This document shows, one piece after another, positions 1 through 5,203 of a stretch of DNA of 5,981 nt. Within the stretch, counting starts at the first letter, position 1. Every line of letters starts with the position of its first letter. The notes under the pieces are model-generated. The model ran no database searches. It was given only the letters and a program-made list of their open reading frames with translations, and was not told the DNA's origin. This stretch comes from Phycisphaeraceae bacterium (GTDB lineage Bacteria > Planctomycetota > Phycisphaerae > Phycisphaerales > Phycisphaeraceae), in assembly GCA_029260695.1 (NCBI GenBank), contig JAJDCT010000458.1, forward strand, positions 1 through 5,981, written 5' to 3'. A program made the position numbers and the translations under genes.

Positions 1-356
1 GTTTGGGTCGCTTCCGGTGTGAAGATCAGATGACCGATGATGTAACCCGCCGCGGTCCGATCGAACGTCTCTCCGAGCGGAGCGATGTCCGCAAAGCCGT
101 GTACCCAATCGGGCTGGTGGGCAAACGTGACCAGGTTGCCGTTGGTGTAGTGGCGGTCCTGGCCGTTGTTTCGCTTGAGGATCGCACCATCGTTTTCCCA
201 GTAAACCGTGATGGTAAACGGGCTGTACCGGTCCGCGAATTCCTCGATCGTGAGTGCGGAGTGATCGTTGGCGAGTTGGTCCGCCTTGTCCTGCGCCGCA
301 CACACACCCGCCGAAACACACAGCATCCCAATGGTCAGCATCGTCCTGATTGTCAT
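1..356 (-). CDS. LpxR-family (DUF2219) outer-membrane lipid A deacylase-like protein, 3' end cut by the window edge
   Basis: Only the first 118 residues are present; the gene runs off the left edge. Residues 1-20 look like a Sec signal peptide: Arg4, a hydrophobic stretch, then small residues Val-Cys-Ala-Ala before Gln22. The mature part has the LpxR-family N-terminal signature: a beta strand ending in WEND (53-56), then DRHYTNG (67-73), then a GYIIGHLIFTPE strand (104-115). LpxR proteins are outer-membrane beta barrels that remove the 3'-acyloxyacyl group of lipid A; the Asn-Asp of the END motif (N55, D56) corresponds to active-site residues in the Salmonella enzyme. I chose the ATG at 356 because it gives a complete signal peptide and has AAGAGGTGG upstream (366-374 on the plus strand). 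The gene lies 68 bp downstream of the ACP phosphodiesterase gene on the same strand. Family assignment is solid. Enzymatic activity is not proven, because the remaining catalytic residues lie outside the window. Confidence 0.82.
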   Translation of the reverse strand, partial: MTIRTMLTIGMLCVSAGVCAAQDKADQLANDHSALTIEEFADRYSPFTITVYWENDGAILKRNNGQDRHYTNGNLVTFAHQPDWVHGFADIAPLGETFDRTAAGYIIGHLIFTPEATQ

Positions 357-382
357 CTGCAAACCCCACCTCTTCATATTGA

Positions 383-396
383 TGCCGTGCACGGCA
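383..396. repeat. 14-bp perfect palindrome in the acpH-lpxR gap
   Basis: TGCCGTGCACGGCA is its own reverse complement. It lies in the 68-bp gap between the ACP phosphodiesterase stop and the LpxR-family start, just upstream of that gene's ribosome binding site. It could be a protein-binding site or a small RNA hairpin that affects translation of the downstream gene. No T run follows, so it is not a terminator. Confidence 0.4.
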
Positions 397-424
397 AACG
401 TCGCTTGCTTGTGTTGGTGCCGAT

Positions 425-1087
425 TCAATCTGCCAACCCTCCGGTGTCCGCTGGCGCTAACACTCCCTGGGTAACTGAATCTCCGCTGGGGGATGCCGGT
501 GGATGAGGCCCATTGACATAGGTGGTTAACTCAGGGAAAAACTCGTGGAAGTCGTCTTCGAAATCGTTCCCGTGCGGCCGCAGATCGTCTACGGCGTGCT
601 CCAATTCGACCGCCCGGCCTAACCGCTCGCTAAATCGCGCGGACATCATCTTTAGAACACTTCTCATCCCATCGGACGTTGCGTAAGACCCCAGCCAATC
701 CTGCTCGATCATGCGCCCCGTGATGCCAGCCATCGGATCCGGCATCAGGTGTGTGTGGCCAGCCAGTGCGGTGTACGCGCGGTCGATGAATTCACCGAGG
801 GGCTGGTCGTGGTAACGGCCCCAGTGCAGGGCGAGGACGTGGTCATAAAACATATCGGTGAGGATTGCGCTGTACCGACCGTGACGGTGTCGTAGTCTTG
901 CTCGGCTGCGTGCGAAGACCGGGTGGGTATCGGTGAATGCGTCGACCCTCTTGTGATTTAACGCGCCTGTTAGCACCTCCGGGTCCAGCTCGGGGCTTAG
1001 CGGTCCGGGCACGAGGTCCGGCAGCAGGTTCCCGATCATCGACGCCGGCGTCGGGTCCGAGAGATAAAGGTGGGCCAGGAAGTTCAC
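425..1087 (-). CDS. acpH: Acyl carrier protein phosphodiesterase (AcpH / DUF479 family)
   Basis: A 220-residue cytoplasmic protein that matches E. coli AcpH along its length. AcpH hydrolyses the phosphodiester bond between the 4'-phosphopantetheine arm and the serine of acyl carrier protein, turning holo-ACP into apo-ACP; it is a metal-dependent HD-like enzyme. Visible family motifs are the N-terminus MNFLAHLYLS, GNLLPDLV (19-26, with D24), a HKRVDAFTD block (45-53) and DMFYDHVLALHW (78-89, with D82-H83). The start codon is GTG at 1087, supported by the exact family N-terminus; only a weak GGGG sits upstream as a ribosome binding site. A TAGAAT -10-like box lies at 1148-1153 on the minus strand without a good -35. 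The last 28 or so residues, rich in Pro, Gly and Ser, extend beyond the E. coli protein (193 residues) and look disordered. It probably shares a transcript with the LpxR-family gene downstream. Confidence 0.85.
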   Translation of the reverse strand: MNFLAHLYLSDPTPASMIGNLLPDLVPGPLSPELDPEVLTGALNHKRVDAFTDTHPVFARSRARLRHRHGRYSAILTDMFYDHVLALHWGRYHDQPLGEFIDRAYTALAGHTHLMPDPMAGITGRMIEQDWLGSYATSDGMRSVLKMMSARFSERLGRAVELEHAVDDLRPHGNDFEDDFHEFFPELTTYVNGPHPPASPSGDSVTQGVLAPADTGGLAD

Positions 1088-1278
1088 GCCCCGAGTGTGA
1101 CGCAGGTCTGCAGCGGACGCAAGGCGGAGGGCTTGAGGGTCAGGCTCATTCTATGACCACCGCCGGGAGGTCCGGTAGGCCGTGGCGAACACGGCGGTCC
1201 GTGGAGTAAACATGCCTGCCCGCCTGCACGGATTGATACGGATCACGATTTAAACTCGTCCCATCATCATGGCCAATC

Positions 1279-1295
1279 CCCCGGCAAAGCCGGGG
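1279..1295. repeat. 7-bp perfect hairpin with AAA loop
   Basis: CCCCGGC and GCCGGGG are separated by AAA. Neither strand has a T run after the stem, so it is not a standard intrinsic terminator. It may be a compact extragenic palindrome. Confidence 0.4.
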
Positions 1296-1399
1296 CTGAG
1301 GGAAAATCTGCCGCCCACGAATCAAGCAGGATCCGTATGACGCATTGATTCCGGCTCGTGGTTGAGGCAAACACTGTCGGATTCACGGCCTGTTAGGCT

Positions 1400-1460
1400 A
1401 AAAAGGCACACGCCGGCGCGGCTCGATCCGTGGGAGGGGAGCGGCCGCGCCGGTGAGGCC
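1400..1460 (-). terminator. Long GC-rich hairpin followed by five T on the minus strand
   Basis: The perfect 10-bp arms CCGGCGCGGC (1413-1422) and GCCGCGCCGG (1444-1453) enclose a 21-nt loop. On the minus strand, partial pairing continues outward to GGC/GCC, and TTTTT follows at 1404-1400. This could end transcripts that come through the toroid-like gene, whose stop is 153 bp away, or end a separate short RNA. The long loop and interrupted outer stem make it an unusual terminator. It could instead be a structured element of other function. Confidence 0.4.
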
Positions 1461-1590
1461 AAACAAGGAGTACGGAGTCGTGCCGCAAAGTCCTGTGTGT
1501 TAAAGCCTGTCTGGTCCCGGTGGTCTGGGGCCGTCCTGTGGCACCTCTTCGTCCGGTGCGAGATGAGGCGCATTGGAGTCTGCTGCCGTG

Positions 1591-1610
1591 AAAAAGCCCG
1601 GGGGCAGGGC
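1591..1610 (-). terminator. Weak intrinsic terminator just after the toroid-like gene
   Basis: Read on the minus strand, 2 nt after the stop codon, GCCC-7nt-GGGC is followed directly by TTTTT (1595-1591). The 4-bp stem is short, so termination may be partial. Its position right after the stop is the main support. Confidence 0.4.
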
Positions 1611-1612
1611 GG

Positions 1613-2254
1613 TCAGGCGGCGACGGCCTCGGATAACACGTTGACACTGTGCCTGGCTGGGTCGTCGAGGCTGGCCATGTGATAGAGCTGGAGGGTGTTG
1701 TCGTCCAGGCGGTCGGCCCGCTCGTCGAACCAGGTCATCAGGTCGGCGAACCGGCTGGTTTCACGGAAACCCTGCAGGCGAGCCAACAGCAGCAGCACGA
1801 AAGCGCTGGTCAGGGCGCGGTCTTCGAGGGTGCGGTCGTCCCCGTGGCAGAATAGGCCATCCTCCATCTGCATAGTGGCAAGCGACGCCAGGGCCCGGTC
1901 CAGGGCGTCAACCAGGTGTACCGGCTGCCCGGCATGGGCATGGTCCCGCAAGACCGCCGCAAGGCCCGCTGCGGCCGCTGCGGTCGCCAGGGGATCGCGG
2001 TCGCATGCACCCTGGAAGGATCCGTCTGGTAACTGCCCATCGAGCAGGGCGTCGGTCATTTCTCTGCTGAGTGCTGTCGGGCCGTAGGTCAGCTCGACCA
2101 GCCGTCTGAGCCCAAGCCCCATCGCGGCCACCGGCTGGGTCAGCCTGACCTGGAGAGCCAGCGGCATCGTCGTGCCGTTCTCAGCCAGGCAGCCGATCAT
2201 CCTGCCGTGGTCCTGGGTGTCGAAGAGCCTCTTGATGAGATTGTCGCTGAGCAT
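1613..2254 (-). CDS. Unknown protein, mostly helical, with two alpha/alpha-toroid-like Gly-Phe motifs
   Basis: I do not recognise the 213-residue product as a named protein. It is Leu/Ala-rich and predicted mostly helical, without signal peptide or membrane segment. Two similar blocks stand out: QLPDGSFQG (74-82) and QMEDGLFCHG (129-138), each next to a long hydrophobic helix (90-103 and 147-161). A Q-x-x-D-G-x-F motif repeating about every 55 residues resembles the QW/GSF turns of alpha/alpha-toroid proteins (terpenoid cyclases, prenyltransferase beta subunits, related binding proteins). The protein is too short for a full cyclase and shows no DxDD motif, so a binding or scaffolding role is more likely than catalysis. 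The ATG at 2254 is preferred over the in-frame ATG at 2281: ACGGAGGT (2266-2259) lies 5 nt upstream, and the promoter's expected transcription start, near 2287, would leave the longer form almost without leader. It appears to be a single-gene transcript. Confidence 0.7.
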   Translation of the reverse strand: MLSDNLIKRLFDTQDHGRMIGCLAENGTTMPLALQVRLTQPVAAMGLGLRRLVELTYGPTALSREMTDALLDGQLPDGSFQGACDRDPLATAAAAAGLAAVLRDHAHAGQPVHLVDALDRALASLATMQMEDGLFCHGDDRTLEDRALTSAFVLLLLARLQGFRETSRFADLMTWFDERADRLDDNTLQLYHMASLDDPARHSVNVLSEAVAA

Positions 2255-2289
2255 GGGAACCTCCGTTAAGGAATACGGCATCTGTTAGG

Positions 2290-2346
2290 ACCGAATATAT
2301 ACCGAACAATCGGCCATGTCAAGAGTTTTGTCCAGTAAATGTTCGG
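2290..2346. promoter_or_regulatory. Candidate operator: repeated ACCGAAYA boxes over the promoter
   Basis: ACCGAATA (2290-2297) and ACCGAACA (2301-2308) are direct repeats 11 bp apart, one helical turn. The first overlaps the -10 and the second lies in the spacer. CCGAACA (2302-2308) has an inverted partner TGTTCGG at 2340-2346, upstream of the -35, and CCGA-N4-TCGG (2302-2313) is itself a short dyad. This layout suits a repressor binding over the promoter. No regulator gene lies in the window, so the factor is unknown. Confidence 0.45.
2294..2322 (-). promoter_or_regulatory. Strong sigma70-type promoter of the toroid-like gene
   Basis: On the minus strand, TTGACA (2322-2317) and TATATT (2299-2294) are separated by exactly 17 bp. 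This is 6/6 and 5/6 to consensus. The start of transcription is expected near 2287, giving a leader of about 33 nt before the ATG at 2254. Confidence 0.75.
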
Positions 2347-2532
2347 GTATTGGTTCAGCCGGGTGAATCGGGCTATTCGGAGGGGCGGATCAAGGGGGTG
2401 GGGAGGGCCCAGGGATCGGGCACCACATCTGGTAGGCCCATTGTCTGAGTGGTTGAAATGAGGCGCTATTGGGTGGCTCGCCTGGCGCCATTTGGGGGAC
2501 GGATCAGTGGCTGTGGTCTTGGTGAGGCGCAG

Positions 2533-2574
2533 AAAAAAACCTCCGCCACAGGGCTCCGATCCTGTGGGCGGAGG
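2533..2574 (-). terminator. Strong rho-independent terminator on the minus strand
   Basis: On the minus strand, CCTCCGCCCACAGG (2574-2561), an 8-nt loop and CCTGTGGCGGAGG (2552-2540) form 13 bp with one bulged base, followed at once by TTTTTTT (2539-2533). This is a textbook intrinsic terminator. No protein gene ends in front of it, which is why a small RNA is proposed. Confidence 0.75.
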
Positions 2575-2626
2575 CGCGCCACGGCTAACGAGAGATATCC
2601 GTCAGGCCGTCTGTTTTTTGCTTCCG
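2533..2626 (-). ncRNA. Candidate small RNA of about 94 nt with its own promoter and terminator
   Basis: A complete transcription unit appears on the minus strand inside the divergent spacer: a promoter (2633-2662), then about 94 nt ending in a strong terminator hairpin with seven T. The predicted RNA would form a 5' stem-loop (arms 2606-2610 and 2581-2585, with an inner ACG/CGT pairing) and then the terminator stem. It contains no ATG, and its two GTG codons (5' G at 2583 and 2550) lack a ribosome binding site, so it is unlikely to code for a peptide. I cannot match it to a known RNA family. The 5' end is inferred from the promoter spacing. A remnant promoter and terminator of a lost gene is the main alternative. 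Confidence 0.45.
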
Positions 2627-2632
2627 ACGTCT

Positions 2633-2662
2633 ATCGTATCGGTTGGAATCGGGCCGTGTCAA
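2633..2662 (-). promoter_or_regulatory. Promoter of the candidate small RNA
   Basis: On the minus strand, TTGACA (2662-2657, 6/6) and TACGAT (2638-2633, 4/6) are 18 bp apart. Upstream of the -35, positions 2671-2730 are very AT-rich with A and T tracts, which could act as an UP element. Confidence 0.5.
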
Positions 2663-2672
2663 CGAAGGTTGT

Positions 2673-2700
2673 AAGTAATTTTCTTTATCCATAATTACTT
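2673..2700. promoter_or_regulatory. AT-rich dyad in the divergent spacer
   Basis: AAGTAATT (2673-2680) and AATTACTT (2693-2700) are perfect 8-bp inverted arms whose centres are 20 bp apart, about two helical turns. This fits a dimeric regulator binding one face of the DNA, between the small RNA promoter on one side and the prp operon on the other. It is AT-rich in an otherwise GC-rich region. Confidence 0.4.
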
Positions 2701-2757
2701 GATTTAAAAAAGGTTAATAAAAATACTGTTAGGAGCTCCCGTTTGGGATCGGAGCGT

Positions 2758-2809
2758 AACTCGCATAGCGGGGCGAGTTTGTGCGCGGTGTGCCGGGCGA
2801 GTGTGTGCG
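2758..2809. promoter_or_regulatory. Inverted and 24-bp-phased direct repeats upstream of prpB
   Basis: AACTCGC (2758-2764) and GCGAGTT (2773-2779) are 7-bp inverted arms with an 8-bp spacer. GGGCGAGTTTGTGCG (2771-2785) recurs as GGGCGAGTGTGTGCG (2795-2809), 14 of 15 bases identical and 24 bp apart. Repeats in front of a catabolic operon are often activator or repressor sites. Binding by a propionate regulator is an inference, and no regulator gene is present here. Confidence 0.4.
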
Positions 2810-2917
2810 GACGAAATTTTTGCTTTTGAGTACGATTGATGGCTTGGGTTGTCATGGAGGTAAGTTGGCCAAAGCGGGCTAAATCGAAAGGTGACGTGAG
2901 GCCGATTGGGGGGTCGC

Positions 2918-2926
2918 TGTTACAAT
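2918..2926 (+). promoter_or_regulatory. Extended -10 promoter for the prp operon
   Basis: TGTTACAAT has the TGn extension and a 5/6 match to TATAAT. There is no good -35, as is common for extended -10 or activator-dependent promoters. Transcription would start near 2933, giving a leader of about 22 nt before prpB. An alternative weak promoter lies in the AT-rich stretch, TTGATT (2699-2704) with AATACT (2722-2727). Confidence 0.45.
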
Positions 2927-2954
2927 CGTGGTCTGTGCATAGCGATGAGATTTT

Positions 2955-3839
2955 ATGACCAAGACTGACACACCGGGTAAGCGATTTCGTGCGGCGGTTC
3001 AGGCCCAGCAACCCCTGCAGGTTGTGGGTGTGATTAACGCCTATTGCGCCCTTTTGGCGGTGCGCGCCGGGTTCGGGGCGCTGTATTTGTCAGGTGCGGG
3101 TGTTGCGAACGCTTCGCACGGCCTGCCGGACCTGGGCATGACCGGTTTGGGCGACGTTTTGGAGGACGCCAGACGTGTCACAGCGGCGACGGATCTGCCG
3201 TTGTTGGTCGATATCGACACCGGCTTCGGGGGGGCATTTAACATCGCCCGGACGGTCCGTGAGTTGGGCCGGGCCGGGGTTGCCGCGATTCACATGGAAG
3301 ACCAGGTCGGCACCAAGCGTTGCGGGCACCGCCCCGGCAAGCGGTTGGTGGGTGATGACGAGATGGCCGACCGGGTGAAGGCGGCGCTGGATGCTCGGCA
3401 GGACGATCAGTTCGTCGTGATGGCCAGGACGGACGCGTACTCGGTTGAGGGGCTCGACCGTGCGATCGAGCGTGCCCTGTGCTACGTCGATGCCGGGGCC
3501 GACATGATCTTCGCCGAGGCGATGACCACGCTGGATGAGTATCAACAATTCACCAAGGCGGTATCGGTTCCGGTCCTGGCGAACGTCACGGAGTTTGGCC
3601 GGACCCCGATGTTTACCACCGATGAGTTGCGTGACGCCGGCGTGGCGATCGCGCTGTACCCGCTGTCAGCGTTCCGGGCGATGAACGCCGCGGCGTTGCG
3701 GGTGTTCCAGACAATCAAAAACGAAGGCACGCAACAAAGCCTGCTGGACCAGATGCAGACCCGGGACGAACTGTACGACGTGCTGGGTTATCACGATTAC
3801 GAAGACAAACTTGACGAACTATTTGGGAAGGAGTCATAA
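2955..3839 (+). CDS. prpB: 2-methylisocitrate lyase
   Basis: A 294-residue cytoplasmic enzyme of the isocitrate lyase/PEP mutase superfamily. It cleaves (2S,3R)-2-methylisocitrate into pyruvate and succinate, the last step of the methylcitrate cycle. It aligns with E. coli PrpB over the full length without large gaps. Visible signatures are the substrate-binding YLSGAGV (44-50), [10 protein letters not shown] (84-93) with the Mg-binding aspartates D86 and D88, the catalytic loop KRCGH (121-125, Cys123), MARTDA (156-161) and [12 protein letters not shown] (233-244). KRCGH and the length distinguish it from true isocitrate lyases, which are much longer. The ATG at 2955 is fixed by an in-frame TGA 9 bp upstream (2946-2948) and by the family-like N-terminus; its ribosome binding site is weak (GATGAG). 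It is the first gene of the operon, 4 bp ahead of prpC. Confidence 0.95.
   Translation: MTKTDTPGKRFRAAVQAQQPLQVVGVINAYCALLAVRAGFGALYLSGAGVANASHGLPDLGMTGLGDVLEDARRVTAATDLPLLVDIDTGFGGAFNIARTVRELGRAGVAAIHMEDQVGTKRCGHRPGKRLVGDDEMADRVKAALDARQDDQFVVMARTDAYSVEGLDRAIERALCYVDAGADMIFAEAMTTLDEYQQFTKAVSVPVLANVTEFGRTPMFTTDELRDAGVAIALYPLSAFRAMNAAALRVFQTIKNEGTQQSLLDQMQTRDELYDVLGYHDYEDKLDELFGKES
3826..3833 (+). promoter_or_regulatory. Ribosome binding site that fixes the prpC start
   Basis: GGAAGGAG at the very end of prpB lies 10 nt before the ATG at 3844. It supports that start over the in-frame ATG at 3811, which lies inside prpB and has no such site. Confidence 0.65.
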
Positions 3840-3843
3840 GAAG

Positions 3844-4977
3844 ATGGTTGAAGCGACTAAGCCTGCAGCAAGTACGGGGGGGTTGGCCGGGGTGGTGGTT
3901 GGGAACACAAGTGTCTGCACCGTTGGGAAGGGAGGCCACGGCCTGCACTACCGCGGCTACGGCGTCGATGATCTCGCCGAGCACGTTAGCTTCGAGGAGA
4001 CCGCGTACCTCTTGCTCAATGGCGAGCTGCCAAACGCCGGCGAATTGGCCGACTACCAGGCCCGGCTCAAGGCGCAGCGAAACATCCCAGGTGCCCTGAA
4101 AGATATCCTCGAACAGCTCCCCGCCGACGCGCACCCGATGGACGTCATGCGCACCGGCTGCTCGGCCCTGGGCTGCATCGAACCCGAGACCGCGGTGAAT
4201 AATCAGGAAAAAATCACCGACCGGCTGCTTGGGATCTTCCCATCCATCCTGCTTTACTGGCACCACTTCCACGACTCCGGCCAGCGCATCGATACGGGCA
4301 CCCCCGAGGACTCGATCGCCGGTCACTTCCTGCACCTGTTGCACGGCAAGCCGGCCAGCGAGCTTCAGCAACGCGCTTGTGATGCTTCGTTGACCCTCTA
4401 CGCGGAGCACGGGTTCAACGCCTCGACCTTCGCGTCCCGTGTCGCCGTCGCCACACTCGCTGATTTCTATTCAGGCATCACCGCCGCCATCGGCACGCTC
4501 TCAGGCCCGCTGCACGGCGGCGCCAACGAGCAGGCCATGGAACTGATCCAACGCTTCAAAGGCCCCGACGACGCCGAGGCGGGCATCCTCAAAGCGCTCG
4601 AAGCAAAAGAAAAGATCATGGGTTTCGGCCACCGCGTCTACAAGGTCTGTGACCCGCGCTCCGACGTCATTAAGAGCTGGTCGAGAAAACTGGCCGACAG
4701 CCTCGGCGACGACACGCTCTACCGCATCTCCGAGCGGATCGAAGAAGTGATGATGCGCGAGAAGAAGCTGTTCCCCAACCTCGACTTCTTCAGCGCCAGC
4801 GCCTACCACCAGATGGGCATCCCCACCGGGATGTTTACCCCGATCTTCGTGTTCTCACGGACAGCCGGCTGGGCCGCGCACATCGTCGAGCAGCGTGCCG
4901 ACAACAAACTCATCCGCCCAAGCGCGCAGTACGTCGGCCCCGAACCCCGCGCCTGGGTCCCGATCGAGCAACGCTAG
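3844..4977 (+). CDS. prpC: 2-methylcitrate synthase
   Basis: A 377-residue enzyme of the citrate synthase family. It condenses propionyl-CoA with oxaloacetate to give 2-methylcitrate and CoA, entering the methylcitrate cycle. The catalytic triad is visible: His224 in GPLHGGANE, His263 in GFGHRVY and Asp314 in NLDFF. Other family blocks are [14 protein letters not shown] near the N-terminus, LHYRGY (34-39), HPMDVMRTG (97-105), [12 protein letters not shown] (188-199) and the C-terminal [10 protein letters not shown] (342-351) with IRPSA. Length and sequence are close to E. coli PrpC (389 residues). Position between prpB and prpD settles methylcitrate rather than citrate synthase, although enzymes of this clade often accept acetyl-CoA weakly. 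Translation is probably coupled to prpB. The first 100 or so bases are G-rich like prpB, while the rest prefers C-ending codons. Confidence 0.94.
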   Translation: MVEATKPAASTGGLAGVVVGNTSVCTVGKGGHGLHYRGYGVDDLAEHVSFEETAYLLLNGELPNAGELADYQARLKAQRNIPGALKDILEQLPADAHPMDVMRTGCSALGCIEPETAVNNQEKITDRLLGIFPSILLYWHHFHDSGQRIDTGTPEDSIAGHFLHLLHGKPASELQQRACDASLTLYAEHGFNASTFASRVAVATLADFYSGITAAIGTLSGPLHGGANEQAMELIQRFKGPDDAEAGILKALEAKEKIMGFGHRVYKVCDPRSDVIKSWSRKLADSLGDDTLYRISERIEEVMMREKKLFPNLDFFSASAYHQMGIPTGMFTPIFVFSRTAGWAAHIVEQRADNKLIRPSAQYVGPEPRAWVPIEQR

Positions 4978-5010
4978 CTCAAAAGCCGCTTGCGGCTTAG
5001 CGCTTCTGAG
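4978..5010. repeat. Compact hairpin directly after prpC
   Basis: AAGCCGC-TT-GCGGCTT (4983-4998) is a near-continuous palindrome, framed by CTCA (4978-4981) and TGAG (5007-5010), starting right after the prpC stop. On the plus strand no T run follows, so it would not end the operon transcript efficiently; it could stabilise the prpBC mRNA 3' end. On the minus strand TTTT follows the stem. Confidence 0.45.
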
Positions 5011-5033
5011 AAACTTTACAACCAACACTGATC

Positions 5034-5186
5034 TCACAGAGACACAGTGAAGACTGAGGAGATGTAACAGGGATGAATGTGGATGAACGGTGATGAAGAG
5101 AAGATAAGCGGAACGAAAAAGACCTGGTCTATCCGCGTCCATCTGCGTCCATCCCTGTTTCATAAATCTTCTCTGTGCCTCTGTGA
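5034..5186. repeat. About 150-bp imperfect palindromic repeat element between prpC and prpD
   Basis: The outer arms TCACAGAGACACAG (5034-5047) and CTGTGCCTCTGTGA (5173-5186) are complementary at 13 of 14 positions. The inner arms AACAGGGATG (5066-5075) and CATCCCTGTT (5150-5159) are perfect. Next to the inner arms are 10-bp-period repeats, GGATGAATGT/GGATGAACGG/TGATGAAGAG (5071-5100) and GCGTCCATCT/GCGTCCATCC (5135-5154). Intergenic repeats with very similar wording (CTCTGTGnCTCTGTG, CGTCCATCTGCGTCCATC) are familiar to me from several environmental bacterial phyla, where they are often mistaken for short proteins. It carries no transposase. It may be a non-autonomous mobile element or a structural repeat. 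Confidence 0.6.
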
Positions 5187-5203
5187 TTAAATATTAGGTT
5201 CCC

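Larger units (their letters stand above)
1088..1612. other. Intergenic region without a convincing gene
   Basis: About 525 bp between the start of the ACP phosphodiesterase gene and the stop of the toroid-like gene, both on the minus strand. The open frames here give low-complexity Arg/Pro-rich products without ribosome binding sites or recognisable domains, so I call none of them. The stretch holds three hairpins, listed separately. I found no tRNA, and no riboswitch that I can name. Confidence 0.55.

Noticed and set aside
1381..1530. Possible riboswitch (faint c-di-GMP-I-like wording such as CCAAAC and CGCAAAG)
   Set aside because: The GNRA tetraloop stem and the second-helix consensus are missing, and no plus-strand gene follows, since the next gene is convergent.
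1362..1682. A 106-codon plus-strand open frame through the hairpin-rich spacer
   Set aside because: It runs into the antisense of the toroid-like gene, has no ribosome binding site, and its composition is typical of random GC-rich sequence.
2581..2619. Plus-strand terminator: ACGGC/GCCGT hairpin followed by T6
   Set aside because: The stem is short and interrupted, and no plus-strand gene ends before it. The minus-strand reading as part of the small RNA explains it better.
2685..3011. A 108-codon open frame on the minus strand overlapping the prpB start
   Set aside because: It covers the prp control region and the prpB start, has no recognisable domain, and gives an unusual Thr/Leu/Arg-rich product. 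It is best explained as chance.
3228..3234. Seven-G run in prpB as a possible frameshift site
   Set aside because: The frame continues with full similarity on both sides. The GFGGAFN wording, one residue shorter than in E. coli, is normal in other PrpB proteins.
3844..4977. Ordinary citrate synthase instead of methylcitrate synthase
   Set aside because: The position between prpB and prpD and the closeness to E. coli PrpC over the full length favour methylcitrate synthase.
4855..5163. A minus-strand open frame with a WTQMDAD-like start
   Set aside because: It is made of the palindromic repeat element plus the antisense of prpC. Products of this kind recur in databases as spurious proteins from such repeats.
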